A DNA stretch of 64,000 nt from Vermamoeba vermiformis (GCA_045837725.1 JBEWZL010000030.1:310001-374000), one strand, 5' to 3'. Positions 36,292 through 48,629 are shown, counted from the first letter of the stretch. The notes: generated from the sequence alone by a model not told the origin. Made by a program: numbers and translations.

Positions 36292-39200
36292 ATGGCCTCA
36301 ACAAGAAGCGCCCTAAGAGCTCTCAAGCGAGTTAATAATATTACTGCACGAAGGGCAAATAAGACTCCGTCATCCCTCTTTGACAGGAGCTCTATTCTCG
36401 AAGCCAAAACAGCGATCAAGATCTTGTCAGCAAATGGCTTGCTCAACTCCGAAAAAATTCAAAAACAATTTTTGCACACTATAAATATTGGTACGTATTA
36501 TTATACATCAGGTGCTTTGCTAAAAGACTGCAAGTTAATAATTTTAATTTTGAAAACCAAGATCTCGATTATTCTAACATTCTTGCATCATTCCAGAGCA
36601 TGGAAATAATTTCAAAAGCTTTTTGGAATCATACATTTTAAAATCAACATCAAAAGACGAAAACAAAGGTAAGCCGATCGAATGAATTCAGTAATGATTT
36701 TTGGCGCTTTTCAACGTGGCTTTTCCGAAGGATATTGTGCATTATTTTTTCTGCTATATTGTTTATGTCGATCTTATTCTTGGAGCAGATAAAGCACCAG
36801 AACAGCCACAATCCGGATCAGGTGCCAAAACCCAGCAAGAAAGCACAACCAATACACAAAACGAAACTAATACCAACACATCGTCCGAAACCAAGACAAA
36901 TACTGAAAACACGGAAAATAAAGACAAAGCTAATGAAGAGAACAAACAAAACGAAGGTGAAAATAACACGAACACTCAAAACGCCGAACAACCACAAACA
37001 GAGTACAAACCTCCTTTCCCGCCCGTTCAACCTTTATCTCCTTTCTTCTTTGCCCTAACAGCGGTTGTACTGTTTATTTACTTGTACACGTTCTTTGGTA
37101 TCAATGGTAAGTCCTCTCAAGTACTCGTGTCGCAACGGCTCTAACAGATTGGTACAGACGATAATATCAACGAGTTTTTGGAATTATCTCAAACTGCTGG
37201 CCCTGTAGAACGCTCTGAGGCTCTTATGAAGTTCAAGCGATACCTAACTTATGACCGTAAGTCTGAAGTTACCGTTACAACCTCGAAAATTGACACTTGT
37301 CATCGTAGGATTTGGCGTCAAGCTATCTCGTCGTCTCGAGCACACTGACTTTGTTAATGTCGTTCTTGACGCTTGCTGTGCTCGTGAAAAGATTGTCCGC
37401 GATGCTGCTTTCGAAGTGTTGTGCGAATTGACCAAGCACGGTACGTCACTTTGTGGATCTGTTGTTGGCTGTTACTGACATTATTATCAAGATACCCTTC
37501 GTATTAAGGCCGTAGATGCCGATGTGTTGTCGATTATCCGCAAGAATATGGATAGAGACAATTTGTATGCCCTGTTCTCCCTCGCAAACATCGCTAAGGA
37601 CGGTACGGATGTGCTGATCTGTTTCAACACACAGTAAGACTAATCGTGCACGTGTAGTAAAAGGAGCTGACCTCATCGCCCAAGACAAGTACATCGTGCA
37701 AGAGATGTTGATGTTCTTAGAGTACTCGTTCACTCCCAAACTTCCTGCCAGAACTCGATTTTTGCAACGCGCTCTTTTGATTACCCTTGGCCGCATTACT
37801 AAAAAGAGTAAGTAATGTCACCACGTACCATATAGGTTAGTGCTTATTTGTTTATTTGCTTAGAGGAAAATGTCGAACTGTTGATGAAATACCAACTTCG
37901 TCGCGGACAACTGCAAGATATTGTTCTTTCTTCTGGTTACCGTCGAGATCCCGTCATTTTGCACCACTTGACGCTCAAAGTTATGCCTGCCTTCATTAAC
38001 AACGCACCTGATGAATTTCAGAATCTCAAGTAAGTTAAAAATAGATCGGATCTTGTCTGCGGTCAAGAGGATCAGGATTGAGGGACGTGTGGCGGGAAGT
38101 GCTGTTCTTTCTTGCTAGTGGCAAGTAGTGACCCGAACACGATGTTCCAAAACGTCTCGGGCACGACCACACTAACAAGAATGCACCGCTTCCCGTCCGA
38201 TCAGCGAAGTTAAGCTTGTTCAGGCCTTCTTAGTACTGGGGTAGGAGACTACCTGGGAATCGGAGGTGTTGTGCTCTTTACTTTTTGCTTTTTGGGTCGC
38301 TAATTAACGCCTCTTTTTACTGGCCTGTAATATTATTTTCGCTAGATCGACAAATATTTTTTAACTGCGATCCAAATCCGAGCTCGATATGTGTTGCTAT
38401 GTGAGCGAACAGTCTAACTAACGGTCTCCTCTTTTAGACGTGCCCTGGAAGGACAAGGTATTAACTTGAACCGCGAGTCGTTCTTCACCCCGAAGATCGT
38501 CGGCTACATCCACTCCTCAATTCTCATTGGTCTCAGTGGCTACACTTATGCTACTCTAAAGGGCTTCGTACGTAACTTTACTATTCATAGCCTCGTCCCT
38601 AACAAATAGCAATTAGTGGCAAACGAGAAAGCATATGCCGTTGGATGCGGACAAACACGCATGGCTAAGACGCGCTTGGACTCGCTCACCACTCGTTGCG
38701 ATTGGTCTGTTCGCGTACCCTATCGTAATGTCGCATATCCTCGGTAGTATCTCAAATACTGTACGTATCAACTGGCGAGCTGAAATTTTGGATGCGCATC
38801 CACGCCGATTCAAAATATCGTAAACCTTCTCGTATTAATATGCCTATCTTAGCTTGAAATGAAGACGAATAATGAAGTCCGAGCTGTTTCTGCCGGTTAT
38901 TTGACAGCCATCCCGTTGATTTTCTACGCGCTCAAGTTCGGTCCGTACAGCATTGGCCCTAGCTTCTTGCGTCTTGAGTACCACGAAGACTGCCCGCCGT
39001 ATTACTGGAAATACTGGGAACAGCTCAAGTAAGACCTAAGACCTATTAAGCGAATACAATTACCCGTAAAGACTGGGCGAAACACTTTTCCGATCGATCC
39101 GGATGCTCTCCCTATACCTCGTGGATTAAGGAGACTCACATTTAGAAATCATACATCGCGTTATTATTCACATTAGTGAACCAATACTGACCTGTATCTC

Positions 39201-39379
39201 CGATCGGTAGATTCGATACGCGTGTGTTCTGGGGCATTCCCGACAAGGAACGCAGCCTCGAGCCCTTGATGCCTGACGAAGAGCCCGAGCCAGTAGTTGA
39301 AGAAGATAATACTGCAGGTCTTTTTAACTTGATCCAGTCACGCGCAGACCAGTTGAAGCAAGAGAAGAAGAGGTGGTAG
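36292..39379 (+). CDS. Membrane protein with helical (HEAT/ARM-like) repeats, probably mitochondrial
   Basis: About twelve exons. The N-terminus is basic and Ser-rich (STRSALRALKRVNNITARRA), like a mitochondrial presequence. A hydrophilic Gln/Asn/Thr linker precedes a membrane segment (FFFALTAVVLFIYLYTFFGI). Helical repeats then follow (VVLDACCAREKIVRDAAFEV, YALFSLANIAKD, HHLTLKVMPAFINNAP), after which come further hydrophobic segments (SPLVAIGLFAYPIVMSHIL; AIPLIFYALKFGPYSIG) and a charged tail (ADQLKQEKKRW). I do not recognise the family. The location is inferred only from the presequence. The 408-nt intron 38030-38437 contains a 5S rRNA gene in the same direction. Confidence 0.7.
38161..38276 (+). 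rRNA. 5S ribosomal RNA
   Basis: The 116-nt sequence begins GCACGACC and ends GTGTTGTGCT, forming helix I (GCACGAC with GTTGTGC). The universal inner parts are present: CCCGTCCGATCAGCGAAGTT (helix III/loop region and A box) and TAGTACTGGGGTAGGAGACT (C box), then CCTGGGAATC. T-runs after the gene (CTTTACTTTTTGC) fit Pol III termination. It is a single copy here, within an intron of a protein gene. Confidence 0.95.
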
Positions 39380-39909
39380 AGTTAGACTTGATCTAAAAAT
39401 AACGACTGGATTGCACTTCAACGCGGAGGTACATAAAAATAATTTTTAACCAATCGGTTTTTGTCGGTAAGTTTGCGTTAATTAACTTGAACGGAATTCG
39501 CACGCGACGGAACAAAGGCTAAATCCGGATGAGAAGCGAACTTTTTGGAGAACGAAGGTGAACGATACGGCGAACTCATTATGACCTGTGATATGTCGAA
39601 CAGCTTCTCCATTACGTAAGTGCTGTACGAATTCTTGTTTCCTTTTATGGAAAATACAATCTCACATTACAGATTTTTTACATGCGAAATGCGGGGTAAT
39701 CGATTGAGATTATCAAATGCAAACTTTCATATGATAGACATATTATGGTATTTACTTATAGCGTATCATTACCGGCAAGAGCCAAACTACGTGATTTATT
39801 TTTAGTTTTTCAGATCCATAAAAGGAAAATAATAATTAAAAATATTTTTTGTAACGGTAACATCTCCGGTTTTAGAGCTCCAGAATAAATTTTATTCGCG
39901 ACAAAAAAA
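39380..39909. other. Gene-free interval
   Basis: AT-rich sequence, 3' UTR of the membrane-protein gene and far upstream region of the secreted-protein gene. A 61-codon open frame (39620-39805) has no protein-like features. No RNA gene or repeat seen. Confidence 0.5.
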
Positions 39910-39917
39910 TATAAATA
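39910..39917 (+). promoter_or_regulatory. TATA box (TATAAATA) of the secreted-protein gene
   Basis: TATAAATA begins 63 bp before the ATG at 39973. The leader is rich in CAA and ACA. The arrangement matches that of the catalase gene. Confidence 0.6.
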
Positions 39918-39972
39918 ACGACGTTACGCCATTTTTAATTCAATCACAAACACTACAACACAACAAACAAGA

Positions 39973-40632
39973 ATGAACAAGCTTGTCTTGATCGCTCTTC
40001 TTGGCTTTGTCGGCCTCATCGCCGCTCAAGGCTTCTCTCAAAACTGGTACCAATTGCCCGAGGGCGTCATCTACAACGGCCCTCTCTTCGTCGGCTATCG
40101 TGGTCGCGTTCAACGTGCTTTCTTCTCATTTGCCGAATCATACACTACTTGCAACAGAAACAAAATGATTGAAGTCTTTGACGAGGATGTGCTCTTCTCT
40201 TACCTCTTTGCTCGCTACAACGGTCTCACTGCTGCTTTGACTGACATCGATGGCTACTGCGTGCCCACTGCTCGCCCCAACAACGTCTCCGTCTTCATTG
40301 AAGCCGACAGCTTTGCTATTGACGCTGCTACCCGCAACGGTGCCGTCAAGGTCCAATTCAGACAAACTACTCAAGCTGGCGTCCGATCTGTCGTCAACGA
40401 TATCTGGTTCGGCAAGACCAACTTCGATGGTACTCAATTCACCGAGTTCACTGAATGGTTGTCCGACTCTGTTCGCTTCTTGCAACAACAAGGTGTTTTG
40501 AACTACGACGAGGGTGCTGATCCTCTCTTGCCCTGGCCCACTTATGTCCCGGGCCGCTCTGGTTGCGCTCGTCGTGTTACTCACACCTGCCCTGACGCTC
40601 CTTGCCAACCTTCTCAATGCGTTCGCCCTTAA
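39973..40632 (+). CDS. Small secreted protein, possible SnoaL/NTF2-like fold
   Basis: A single-exon gene of 219 codons. The signal peptide is NKLVLIALLGFVGLIAAQ. The mature part has the order helix (RVQRAFFSFAESYTTCNRNK), DVLFSY, a middle strand region (VSVFIEADSFAID, AVKVQFRQTT, SVVNDIWFGK) and a Cys-rich end (CARRVTHTCPDAPCQPSQC). The cone-like helix/strand order suggests an NTF2/SnoaL fold, but I am not sure. Codon use is extremely biased to C-ending codons, and together with a TATA box, a short A/C-rich leader and an AATAAA signal at 40680 this points to very high expression. Confidence 0.85.
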   Translation: MNKLVLIALLGFVGLIAAQGFSQNWYQLPEGVIYNGPLFVGYRGRVQRAFFSFAESYTTCNRNKMIEVFDEDVLFSYLFARYNGLTAALTDIDGYCVPTARPNNVSVFIEADSFAIDAATRNGAVKVQFRQTTQAGVRSVVNDIWFGKTNFDGTQFTEFTEWLSDSVRFLQQQGVLNYDEGADPLLPWPTYVPGRSGCARRVTHTCPDAPCQPSQCVRP

Positions 40633-40679
40633 GAACGTATAATCAAGGACAAGGATCTAAAGTGTAAATAACAAAAAAG

Positions 40680-40685
40680 AATAAA
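40680..40685 (+). terminator. Polyadenylation signal AATAAA
   Basis: Lies 48 nt after the stop of the secreted-protein gene, ahead of the convergent receptor gene. Confidence 0.5.
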
Positions 40686-40856
40686 ATGTAATTTAGCTCC
40701 AAGAAGAAGGACTCTTTTTTTATTTGTTCGGTTAGTCTTGAGTGTTCATAGTCGGTCTACTCCTTTTTTGAGTCAAATCTATATGAATTCCAAGCGTCCA
40801 TCGAGATGATAGCTGTTTCCTTTCCAACTCTAGTATAGTATAGTCTATAGTATATA

Positions 40857-43800
40857 TTACAATAACTGCTCAGTGTCGTCTTTTCCTTTCTTCTTTTTAT
40901 CATCGGTTGCTCCAATGCGCTTCGGCTCCTCACCATACTTGGCAATAATTGAGTCCAAGATCTGATCCATGCGTGACTTGACTTCATCGTCTTCAATTTC
41001 AGCAATGTTCTCGCGCATTTTGTGATCGTTGCGAATAATAAATTCGTGAAGTTCGGCAAGGGCATTCAAACGCACTTCTTCAGGGACTTCGAGTGCGCGA
41101 TGTGTGCCGGGGGTACCAAGCTTTGACCAGTTCTAAAGCAAGTTAATATGTGCACTTTTGTTACAACGAAAGCCTTACCAATAGCTCGCCATAGAAGCCT
41201 TTCACCTTGGGAATATTTTTGTTGACGAAATCAGTCAATTCGAGCATAAATGACTCCTTTGTCACAGTTGCCATATTAGCTACGTGTTGCAAAACTTTTG
41301 CAATCAATACGAGTTGTCGTTGACACCGTTGATTGGGTGGTGCTGCGATATGAAGCATTAATAACACAGCAGAAATGTTGCTGGAAGTGCGTACCTTGAG
41401 TTAAGCCGTACGCATGAGGCACAGTGATGGACGGACCAATAAAGCGCAAGAATAAGAACCCTCCGACTGCTTTAAACACAGCCTCTTCGCTTCCAAATTT
41501 GGACATAATGGTGGCTTGCATGCGAGTGAAAATTCGTCGGAATTCACTAGGCACACGTCCCTCGGCGTTGATGATGACAGTGATAATGCGCTGACACGTC
41601 AGAGCCAATTGTAGGGCATTGGCATCTTTGTCAGCGAGGCCTTCTTCCATCTTGTTCGGATCCATCTACCACGAGTCGGTTAAACCATCGACCTTGATCG
41701 TTCATATACTACGTACCTCCATGTCTACGTTTAACATCGACACGCCGCTTCGACGTGCGGCCTCTTTGTCTGCCTCGGGCTCTTTAGTAATGGCCTCAAG
41801 TTCGTTGATGACACGAGCTAACATGTCAAAAAGGTACTTGATGCCAACGACCTTCGAGTAAAATTTGAACATTTTGCTCGCCATATTATCCGTACGGAAG
41901 ATCGTATTCTCTGAAGCTATGGATGTGTTATTATATGCGCTTATCATAGGCTATCGGTGTTACTTACAAGCACGCAAAATTTCAACTGAAGCGAAGTACT
42001 CAATCAACTCCGCGGCAGTGTTGTGATGGTGCGCGAGAAAGACCAACGATCGAGCGACCATATCGAGCTCCGTGGACGCAGTGCAGTTGATGAGAATGGA
42101 CACAAACGTTCTATCCCTATTCATCATAATGTCTTCAAGAGTCCTACATCAACCCGTCAATACGGATCCAAGTGTCAAATCGTTTTTCATACCTGTATTT
42201 ATCGTCGTTGTTAATTCGATATTTCATCACGAGCTCTTTGCCGAATGCAACTTCGTTGTAGTCAGGCTCGGTAAGCTCCACTAACAATCCTTTCTTCTTA
42301 TTCTTGTAGCGAGAGAAGAGCACGCCGAAAAGTACCGCTGGAGGAATAGTCAGTTAGATAATGAAATCTTGGGCTTGATTAAGGGACTAGATTTTACCTC
42401 CAATTGCGACAGCACCACCGAGAGCAATGCCCAGCGCTAGTGGCAGAGTGTTATCAGGCTGCGGGGAAGACGGTGAAAGAGGTACCACGCATACATCTGG
42501 CGAGAACTTGATGCAAATTGTGGTGTCGAAACAATTGCAGTCGAGCGAATTTTCAGTGAAATCACACACGGATGGCTTACGCGCGAAGGCCGGGGTGCAG
42601 CCACTAAGTCGTTGTTAGTATCAATATATACTCAAAAACTATTCTTTGGACGTACTTGAATTTGTTTTGGGCCGCTATCAGTGTCTTCAACGTCGCGTTA
42701 GGAAAGTTAGGAATTGCGCCTTCAAACTGATTGTCGCCGAAATTAACGTCCGTCAACGCCTGCAGTTCACTGAACTCGCGCGGGATTGTTCCGGTGAAGT
42801 TATTGTCAGCAAAGCTTACGACAGCAAGTGAGGTCAAGCCACCCAATTCGGGCGGCAATGTGCCACTCAGCTTGTTGCCAGTCAATGTGAAAGTTTGCAG
42901 TAAATTGAGTTTTCCTAGGCTCGGAGGTAGTGTGCCAGTCAAAAGGTTCTTTTCCATAATCAGCACGATCAGTGGCAAGTTGCCAATGTCACTCGGGATG
43001 GTGCCTTCGAATCGATTATTCTCCATAGAGATCTGTTGTAGCTTGGGCAATTGCGTCCATTCGTTGGGAATTGTGCCGCTGAACTCGTTACTGCCGATGA
43101 GCAAGAACTGCAAATTGACCAAGTTGGAAATATCCGGGAATGTCCCCGTGATAAGGTTGCCGGTCAAATACAAATTGTTCAATTGCTTTAAATTGTTGAG
43201 CGGTGGCAATGTGCCTTCGAGCCTGTTGGCAGCCAAGGCCAGCACCGTTAACTTGCTCAAGTTGTTGATCGAAGCCGGGATCGATCCTTCGAGCAAGTTG
43301 TTGGTAAGGTACAACTGTTCTAATATGGCCAAATTGCCGATCGAGTCTGGAATTGAGCCACTAAAGCCATTAAGATGTGCGAAGAAATATCGCAAGGCCG
43401 TCAGTTGACCAATTTCTGCTGGAATAGTTCCATAGAACTGGTTCTGGTACAGCTGAAAGTTTGACATTCGCTGAGCTTGTCCAATGAGCGGCGACAACGT
43501 GCCCGTGAAGCGGTTGTTGGAAAGAGTAAGGGTCGACATCCGCTGAAGACCAAACAGTGATTCGGGGACGGTGCCCGAGAAGAGATTGTTGTGAAAGTAC
43601 GCTATCTCTAGCACTCCCAATTCTCCTATCGTTGCAGGAATGCTGCCTGAGAGCTGATTGTCGAACACTTGAAGAATTCTCAGGCGCGTGAGGTTGCCAA
43701 TACTTTCGGAGATCGTGCCTTCGAGCTTGTTTCCGGAGATAATAAGGTTGATCAAGCTATTCAAGCTCCATAGACTCTCGGGGAAAGTACCGGTCAGCTG

Positions 43801-44818
43801 ATTGGTAAACAACTGAAAATCCGTCAGTTTGGTGAGCTGGCCAATGCACTCCGGGATCGGACCTTCGAGGCGATTGCTGAACAAATAGAGATAGGATAAG
43901 GACTTGACGGAGCATATTGAGTCGGGGATAGTGCCTGATATGTCGTTGTTGCCTATATGAATCAATAGCAAGTTGTTGAGCTGGCCAATGGAATCCGGGA
44001 TCGAGCCAGTCATATAGTTGCTGTAGAGTTGAAGATTGTATAGCGTGGTCATGTTGCCAATGCACGATGGAATACTGCCAGTAAGACTATTACTGAAGGC
44101 CAAGAAGTTCCAAAGCTTGCTCAAGTTGCAGATCGAATCTGGAAGCGATCCGCTCAAGCCGTTTGAAGCAAGATTGATGTCTATCAAGTTCGCTAGTTGT
44201 CCAATAGAAGAAGGAATTGTTCCAGAGAGCGTATTTGAAGAAAAATAGATGCGTTGCAAGGCGGTCATTTGTCCAAAGTCGGGTAGCGAGCCAGTCAAAA
44301 AGTTACTCTCGAAATGTACTTCTATCGCTGTCTTCAAATTTGACACCGTTGAGGGAATCGTTCCAGAAAGCATATTGTTGCCAAAATTAACTAGCGTCAC
44401 AGATGTCAAGTTTCCGATCGAATCTGGAATTGAACCTCGTCCAAGGATATTGGCCATATTCAGCGAATCTATATGCTGGGTATCTGCTGTACAACCAAGC
44501 CCTAAATTGAATCAGTTAGATTATTTACGGATGTCGTTACGAACTATAAATTGATTAAATCAAAAATAGAATAAAAAAAACAAATAATTAATATAAATTA
44601 GATTAGGCTGTAATCCTAAATGTAGATTAATATGGTATACCTTGCCAAGGAGGACATGGATTTGCTCCTAACGTATTTAGCTGCCAACTGACAGGACGGT
44701 CAATTATTGAATTGTATAAGTCCGTCAAAAAGGCTTGTTCTGCTGGGACGAGTACTGCATCTGCGAGCCACAACACTGTCAGGAGTGACAAGCAAAACTT
44801 TAACGAGAAGGCGCGCAT
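40857..44818 (-). CDS. Plant-type LRR, single-pass transmembrane RasGAP receptor
   Basis: The exons join in frame into one receptor of about 1100 residues. There is a signal peptide (FCLSLLTVLWLADAVL), then an LRR N-cap (NPCPPWQGLGCTADT), then about 24 LRRs of 24 residues with the plant-type SGTIPxSIGxL pattern, then a Cys-rich juxtamembrane piece (CDFTENSLDCNCFDTTIC), one helix (LALGIALGGAVAIGGAVLFG) and a basic stop-transfer (SRYKNKKKG). The cytoplasmic part is a RasGAP domain: the arginine finger in FRTDNMASKMF, and GGFLFLRFIGPSI. RasGAPs switch Ras off by speeding GTP hydrolysis. So an outside signal may directly lower Ras activity at the membrane. The tail is Lys-rich (KKKKGKDD). No kinase domain. 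Confidence 0.88.
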
Positions 44819-45314
44819 TGATCCAATAGAGTCAAACTATGGATTCGAAGCTGTTGTTGCGCGTCAAGTATAAATATTAATATTTTGCAACGCTTTGATA
44901 ACTTTGGGACAAAATGGTTGTGATGTTGATGTGAATCGAAATTTCGATGGGTGGCTTTTCAACTTTAGTAGATGATGGTGATGCGATCCTGTTCTCATGG
45001 TTTCGATAGTGCGCCGTCCATAAAGTGCTAAGATAGCCGATCAGATTTACATTTGTGAATGCGTAATTTAGGGAAGATGTGAACCATTCTAATTTTATCA
45101 ACCTCTTCACCATAAATCAGAACGAAGTTAAAAGATGATCGTGAAAGTGCGACGAATGAAGTGCCGTAGCAGACCTGCAGCAGCCAAAAACAGGTAGCAC
45201 TAGATCCTCGTTTCGCTCTTGAAGAAACTACGGAATATGCCTTCTTGCAAGATGATGCACAGTGTCATAATATCGACCACTAAGTTTAGTCGGCGTTGCC
45301 TTTTTAGGTGTCCA
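44819..45314. other. Upstream region of the receptor gene and breakpoint flank
   Basis: Holds the receptor promoter (an AT-rich TATTTATA on the minus strand near 44869-44876) and unique sequence next to the inner border of the inverted duplication at about 45311. No gene seen. Confidence 0.45.
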
Positions 45315-48300
45315 TTATTTGATGTTCTCGCTCTCCAACAGTCCTGGAATGCAGATCAGACCCACTTTTCTTTTCAACACAAGATAGCGATACAACGACT
45401 TGACTGCCACTCCTCCCACTACAAATGCACCACTTGATGCAATCAGACCTGTTCTTAGTATTTTGGAGTGACGTGGAGGTTGATCGTTGATCAGATCACT
45501 CCATAAATAACCACAGTAAAGTGAGGTAGCCATCGCTGAAACATATTATTATGTTAATATGAATGCATTTGATAGATATGTATCATTGTTATAATGAAAT
45601 GCTCACCTCCAGAGGCAGCAGCTGTCGCACCAAGAACATTAAATGAGTTCACGTCCAATGACTGCCATCGATGTGATCCAAATGCATATCTATGGTCGTA
45701 CATATTAGTATTAATAGTAACATGAGTATCATTATGTGATATTAGTCACTGATAGTGAACTTACCCAGTGAATGTCGCAGCAAAACCAATGCCAGTTCCA
45801 ATGGCTGCAATCAGTATTGACTGAATGCCTTTAGAAGTTGTCATTGACTTGTTTAGTACGCGATAACCGGACATCAGAGCCATGATCGATCCTCCTGCTG
45901 CCGTGCCAGCCATGCTGAAACAAAAACAAATTGTTAAAAATCAACAAAAATTGCTGCTGATCGGAATAAATACAAATATTGACCTATGGTATGTAGTATG
46001 TATTATAATGATGCTGAATAATTTTTAATTATTGTTTGGAAATAGGTCAGTCCGAGTAAAACTTCGGAGCGGAAATAATGTTGGCTCTACTCACCCTCCT
46101 AAGGCACCACTGCGTATCAAACAGCATACAGGACAATATTTGGGCGTCTCTTGAGCAGTGCTTTTGTCTTCTGTTGTGCTCATCTTGTCTTGTATCGTTT
46201 GAAGTAAAAAATTTCGAACAGAGCAGACGCGTGCATCTAGAATGTTTTTTTAGTTAATATCACAATCGTTTATATTTGTACATTTCGCGAAGTAGGAGTG
46301 CGAGGCGTCATCGCTTCTGAATTTTTCGGCAGGTTTGAATGCTTCTGCGCTCCCGGAGCAACAAACGCCAAGATCTTGATCAAACTGATCGCAATCATGA
46401 GCAAAAAGGCAACAAAGTTAACTGCAAAGAATCCAAGTGGTTGGAAATAGACTGGCGTTGCAGGCATGATGAGAATCGTACTGTACACGAGCTCAAAAAC
46501 AGCACTCGTCACTAACATTCTAACTGGCTTATAATATAATATCTGTTAATAACAAACGCTATATATTATCATTCATGAGCCTACTTTGAATTTGCTGGAT
46601 TTTGATTCGGCCTTTGCAACACCAGGATCGTTCAGAGTGCCAAGCAGTTTGCGACCATAATAAAGGAAGAAGATGGCTGTGAGTACTGATACGATAAAGT
46701 AGAATATCGATACGATGACGAAGAGAATGAAGAACGGACCAATTCCAAATGACCTCAAGAACGCATTGGTGATCTCGATGGCCCAAGTCAATGACACAAA
46801 CACGAAGAAATAGACCTTCATCTTGTCCAAGAATGTAACGACTTTCATCTTTTTGTTGGATAACACTTCTTTCCTAAAAAGGCAACGTAATCAGATTAAA
46901 AACATTGGCACCGAACATCGCCCAAAACTCGTATGGGTCAAATCAAAGGAATGTAACTATTAATTAAGAGCTTTAAATATACTCACCAATATAATGTAAT
47001 CATTAGTGAAGTGGTGGCGTAAGCAGGGATCGAAATAGTTGGGATAATGTTTGCAGCGAAGAATGGAAAGATGAATCGACCGCTAAACAACGGATCAACA
47101 GCTGCATATACTCCTCGGTCTATAGTAACATTAATAGTATATTCGACATATTTATTAATGTTTTGCGTACCAAGGTTCGCAAACAACTCGATCCACAAAA
47201 TAACTTGAGGCAAGTTTCTAGTGGGTCCTTGCGCACGTATGAACAACTATGATTCATGAAATGTTATGTTAAATATAATGATTAATATCTAAGCCAGCTT
47301 ACTGCAAGTTTTGAGATAGCAACAGCGGCAACGGCGAAAGCGAAACCTCCAACAATAACACTAAAGGCTATTTTTGTTCCAGATTCATTTACTACTGTCC
47401 AGTCATTGACATCTGTATACGCGCGTGAGTTATGATCTCCGATATATTAGAAAAAAGAGATCGATTTAAGGTCTCAATAACGCAAGGTAGAAAAAAAACG
47501 TTTAAGGTGATAGAACGGGAATCTTGTAGTATTTGAAAGATGACCCGTTGCTCATGAAACCGCTTGCTTACCATCGAAGTCAATTTCAATGACTACTGTT
47601 CGATTCGGAGCATCACTCCGCAAAAAATCTCGGATCTGTTTGATATTCTCTAGTCCTGAGTCCCAAACTGGAATACCGATATCCGACCGATCTGTACCAT
47701 CGAAGGTATATTCTAGTAATCCAGGAACGGCTGCAAAGTGGATCAGATCGAGCAAACTTCGGCAACGTTATTCTTACTCGTAAACACGGAACAGCTAAGC
47801 CAACCAATTATTCCAGGATAGTTTCGCATTCCTCTTCTTATAATATCCTCTATTCTAGTACCAAGAAATGTTAGCGATAACTTAGTTAGGTTATGTTATC
47901 TTTGAGTTCTTATTTAGGAAAAGTAGTACGAACGAATCGCATCTCTAACTGACCGCTTAATATTTCTTGAATAATTTGCTACTCTAACAGCTGCAAATGC
48001 AGCTTTATTCAGATTCAGGAGTCTTTACGCATCTGAAATTAATAAAAAAAAAATAAACTTACGTTCCAATCTCATCCTCAATACAGCCCAATAAAATAGT
48101 ACCCTCATACGGCCCTGTTTCAGCGAAGCTTCCTGTTAGCCTTGCAACGACTGGCTTGTCTTTGGATCTGCCGGCAAAAAGTAAACAATTATTGGCAAAA
48201 CTTAAAAATGCAAAGGCGCCAATAATACTTACATGTTTGTAGGGAAACTTGGCAAAAATGGACTATTATAAACGCCCTCCAAGTGGGGTGGGAAGAGTAC
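45311..48300. repeat. Inverted segmental duplication, right arm
   Basis: Partner of 24600-27553 in opposite orientation, separated by about 17.8 kb. The two small-gene copies face each other at the inner ends. The match stops a few bases past the stop codon at 45315, with unrelated sequence beyond. Confidence 0.9.
45315..46183 (-). CDS. Small multi-pass membrane protein, right copy
   Basis: Duplicate of the gene at 26682 in reverse orientation, with the same four exons. The last exon encodes a 72-residue segment identical to the left copy, and the DNA of that exon differs at about 4 of 219 positions, all synonymous. The start MSTTEDKSTAQE differs from MSATEDKITAQE in the other copy. The CPVC motif and Gly-rich helices are kept. 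Introns differ more (about 6 of 71 positions in the last one), so coding is under purifying selection in both copies. Confidence 0.75.
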
Positions 48301-48369
48301 TTTGAAACTCTCCACCGTGCATAGGAACGCTAGATAGCTAAGCAAGCAAATAGTAAAAACTCGAGGCAT
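46270..48369 (-). CDS. PA-domain seven-transmembrane receptor-like protein, right copy
   Basis: Inverted duplicate of the gene at 24540. The PA-like region (KVLFPPHLEGVYNSPF, ARLTGSFAETGPYEGTILLG) and the seven hydrophobic segments are strongly alike (FGIGPFFILFVIVSIFYFIV is identical). The signal peptide is different (MPRVFTICLLSYLAFLCTVE). The ATG at 48369 is chosen for that peptide. In the luminal part VNDWTVVNESGTKIAFSVIV replaces VNEWTAVNDLGVKTMFSVVV, and the intron before it is longer than in the left copy. The tail lacks a few SP residues. The gene appears intact. Confidence 0.75.
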
Positions 48370-48629
48370 TATCAACCATTGTTTTTGTAACAAAAAAAAA
48401 ATGAAAACGTTGGAGTTAGAAAAACCGTTGCGCCGGAGAAAAAATCCAAAATCGCACAAAACCTAATAAAGTAATTATATGTGCAAGGCTAAAATTAGTA
48501 TTACTGCTGTATAATAAGTTTCGAAAACTTATAATGAAGCACCTTAATTTTCAGATCTGAAACGTAGCTTACGATTTATGACTTTGTGGCTTAAGAATAC
48601 TCTTACAAAGTCACTCGCATATATCGCTC

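Noticed and set aside
38090-38160. tRNA or snoRNA ahead of the 5S gene in the same intron
   Set aside because: No cloverleaf or C/D or H/ACA boxes can be drawn; only the 5S gene is supported.
45121-45310. A third gene in the inverted block
   Set aside because: Short open frames only, without splice logic or composition of coding DNA.
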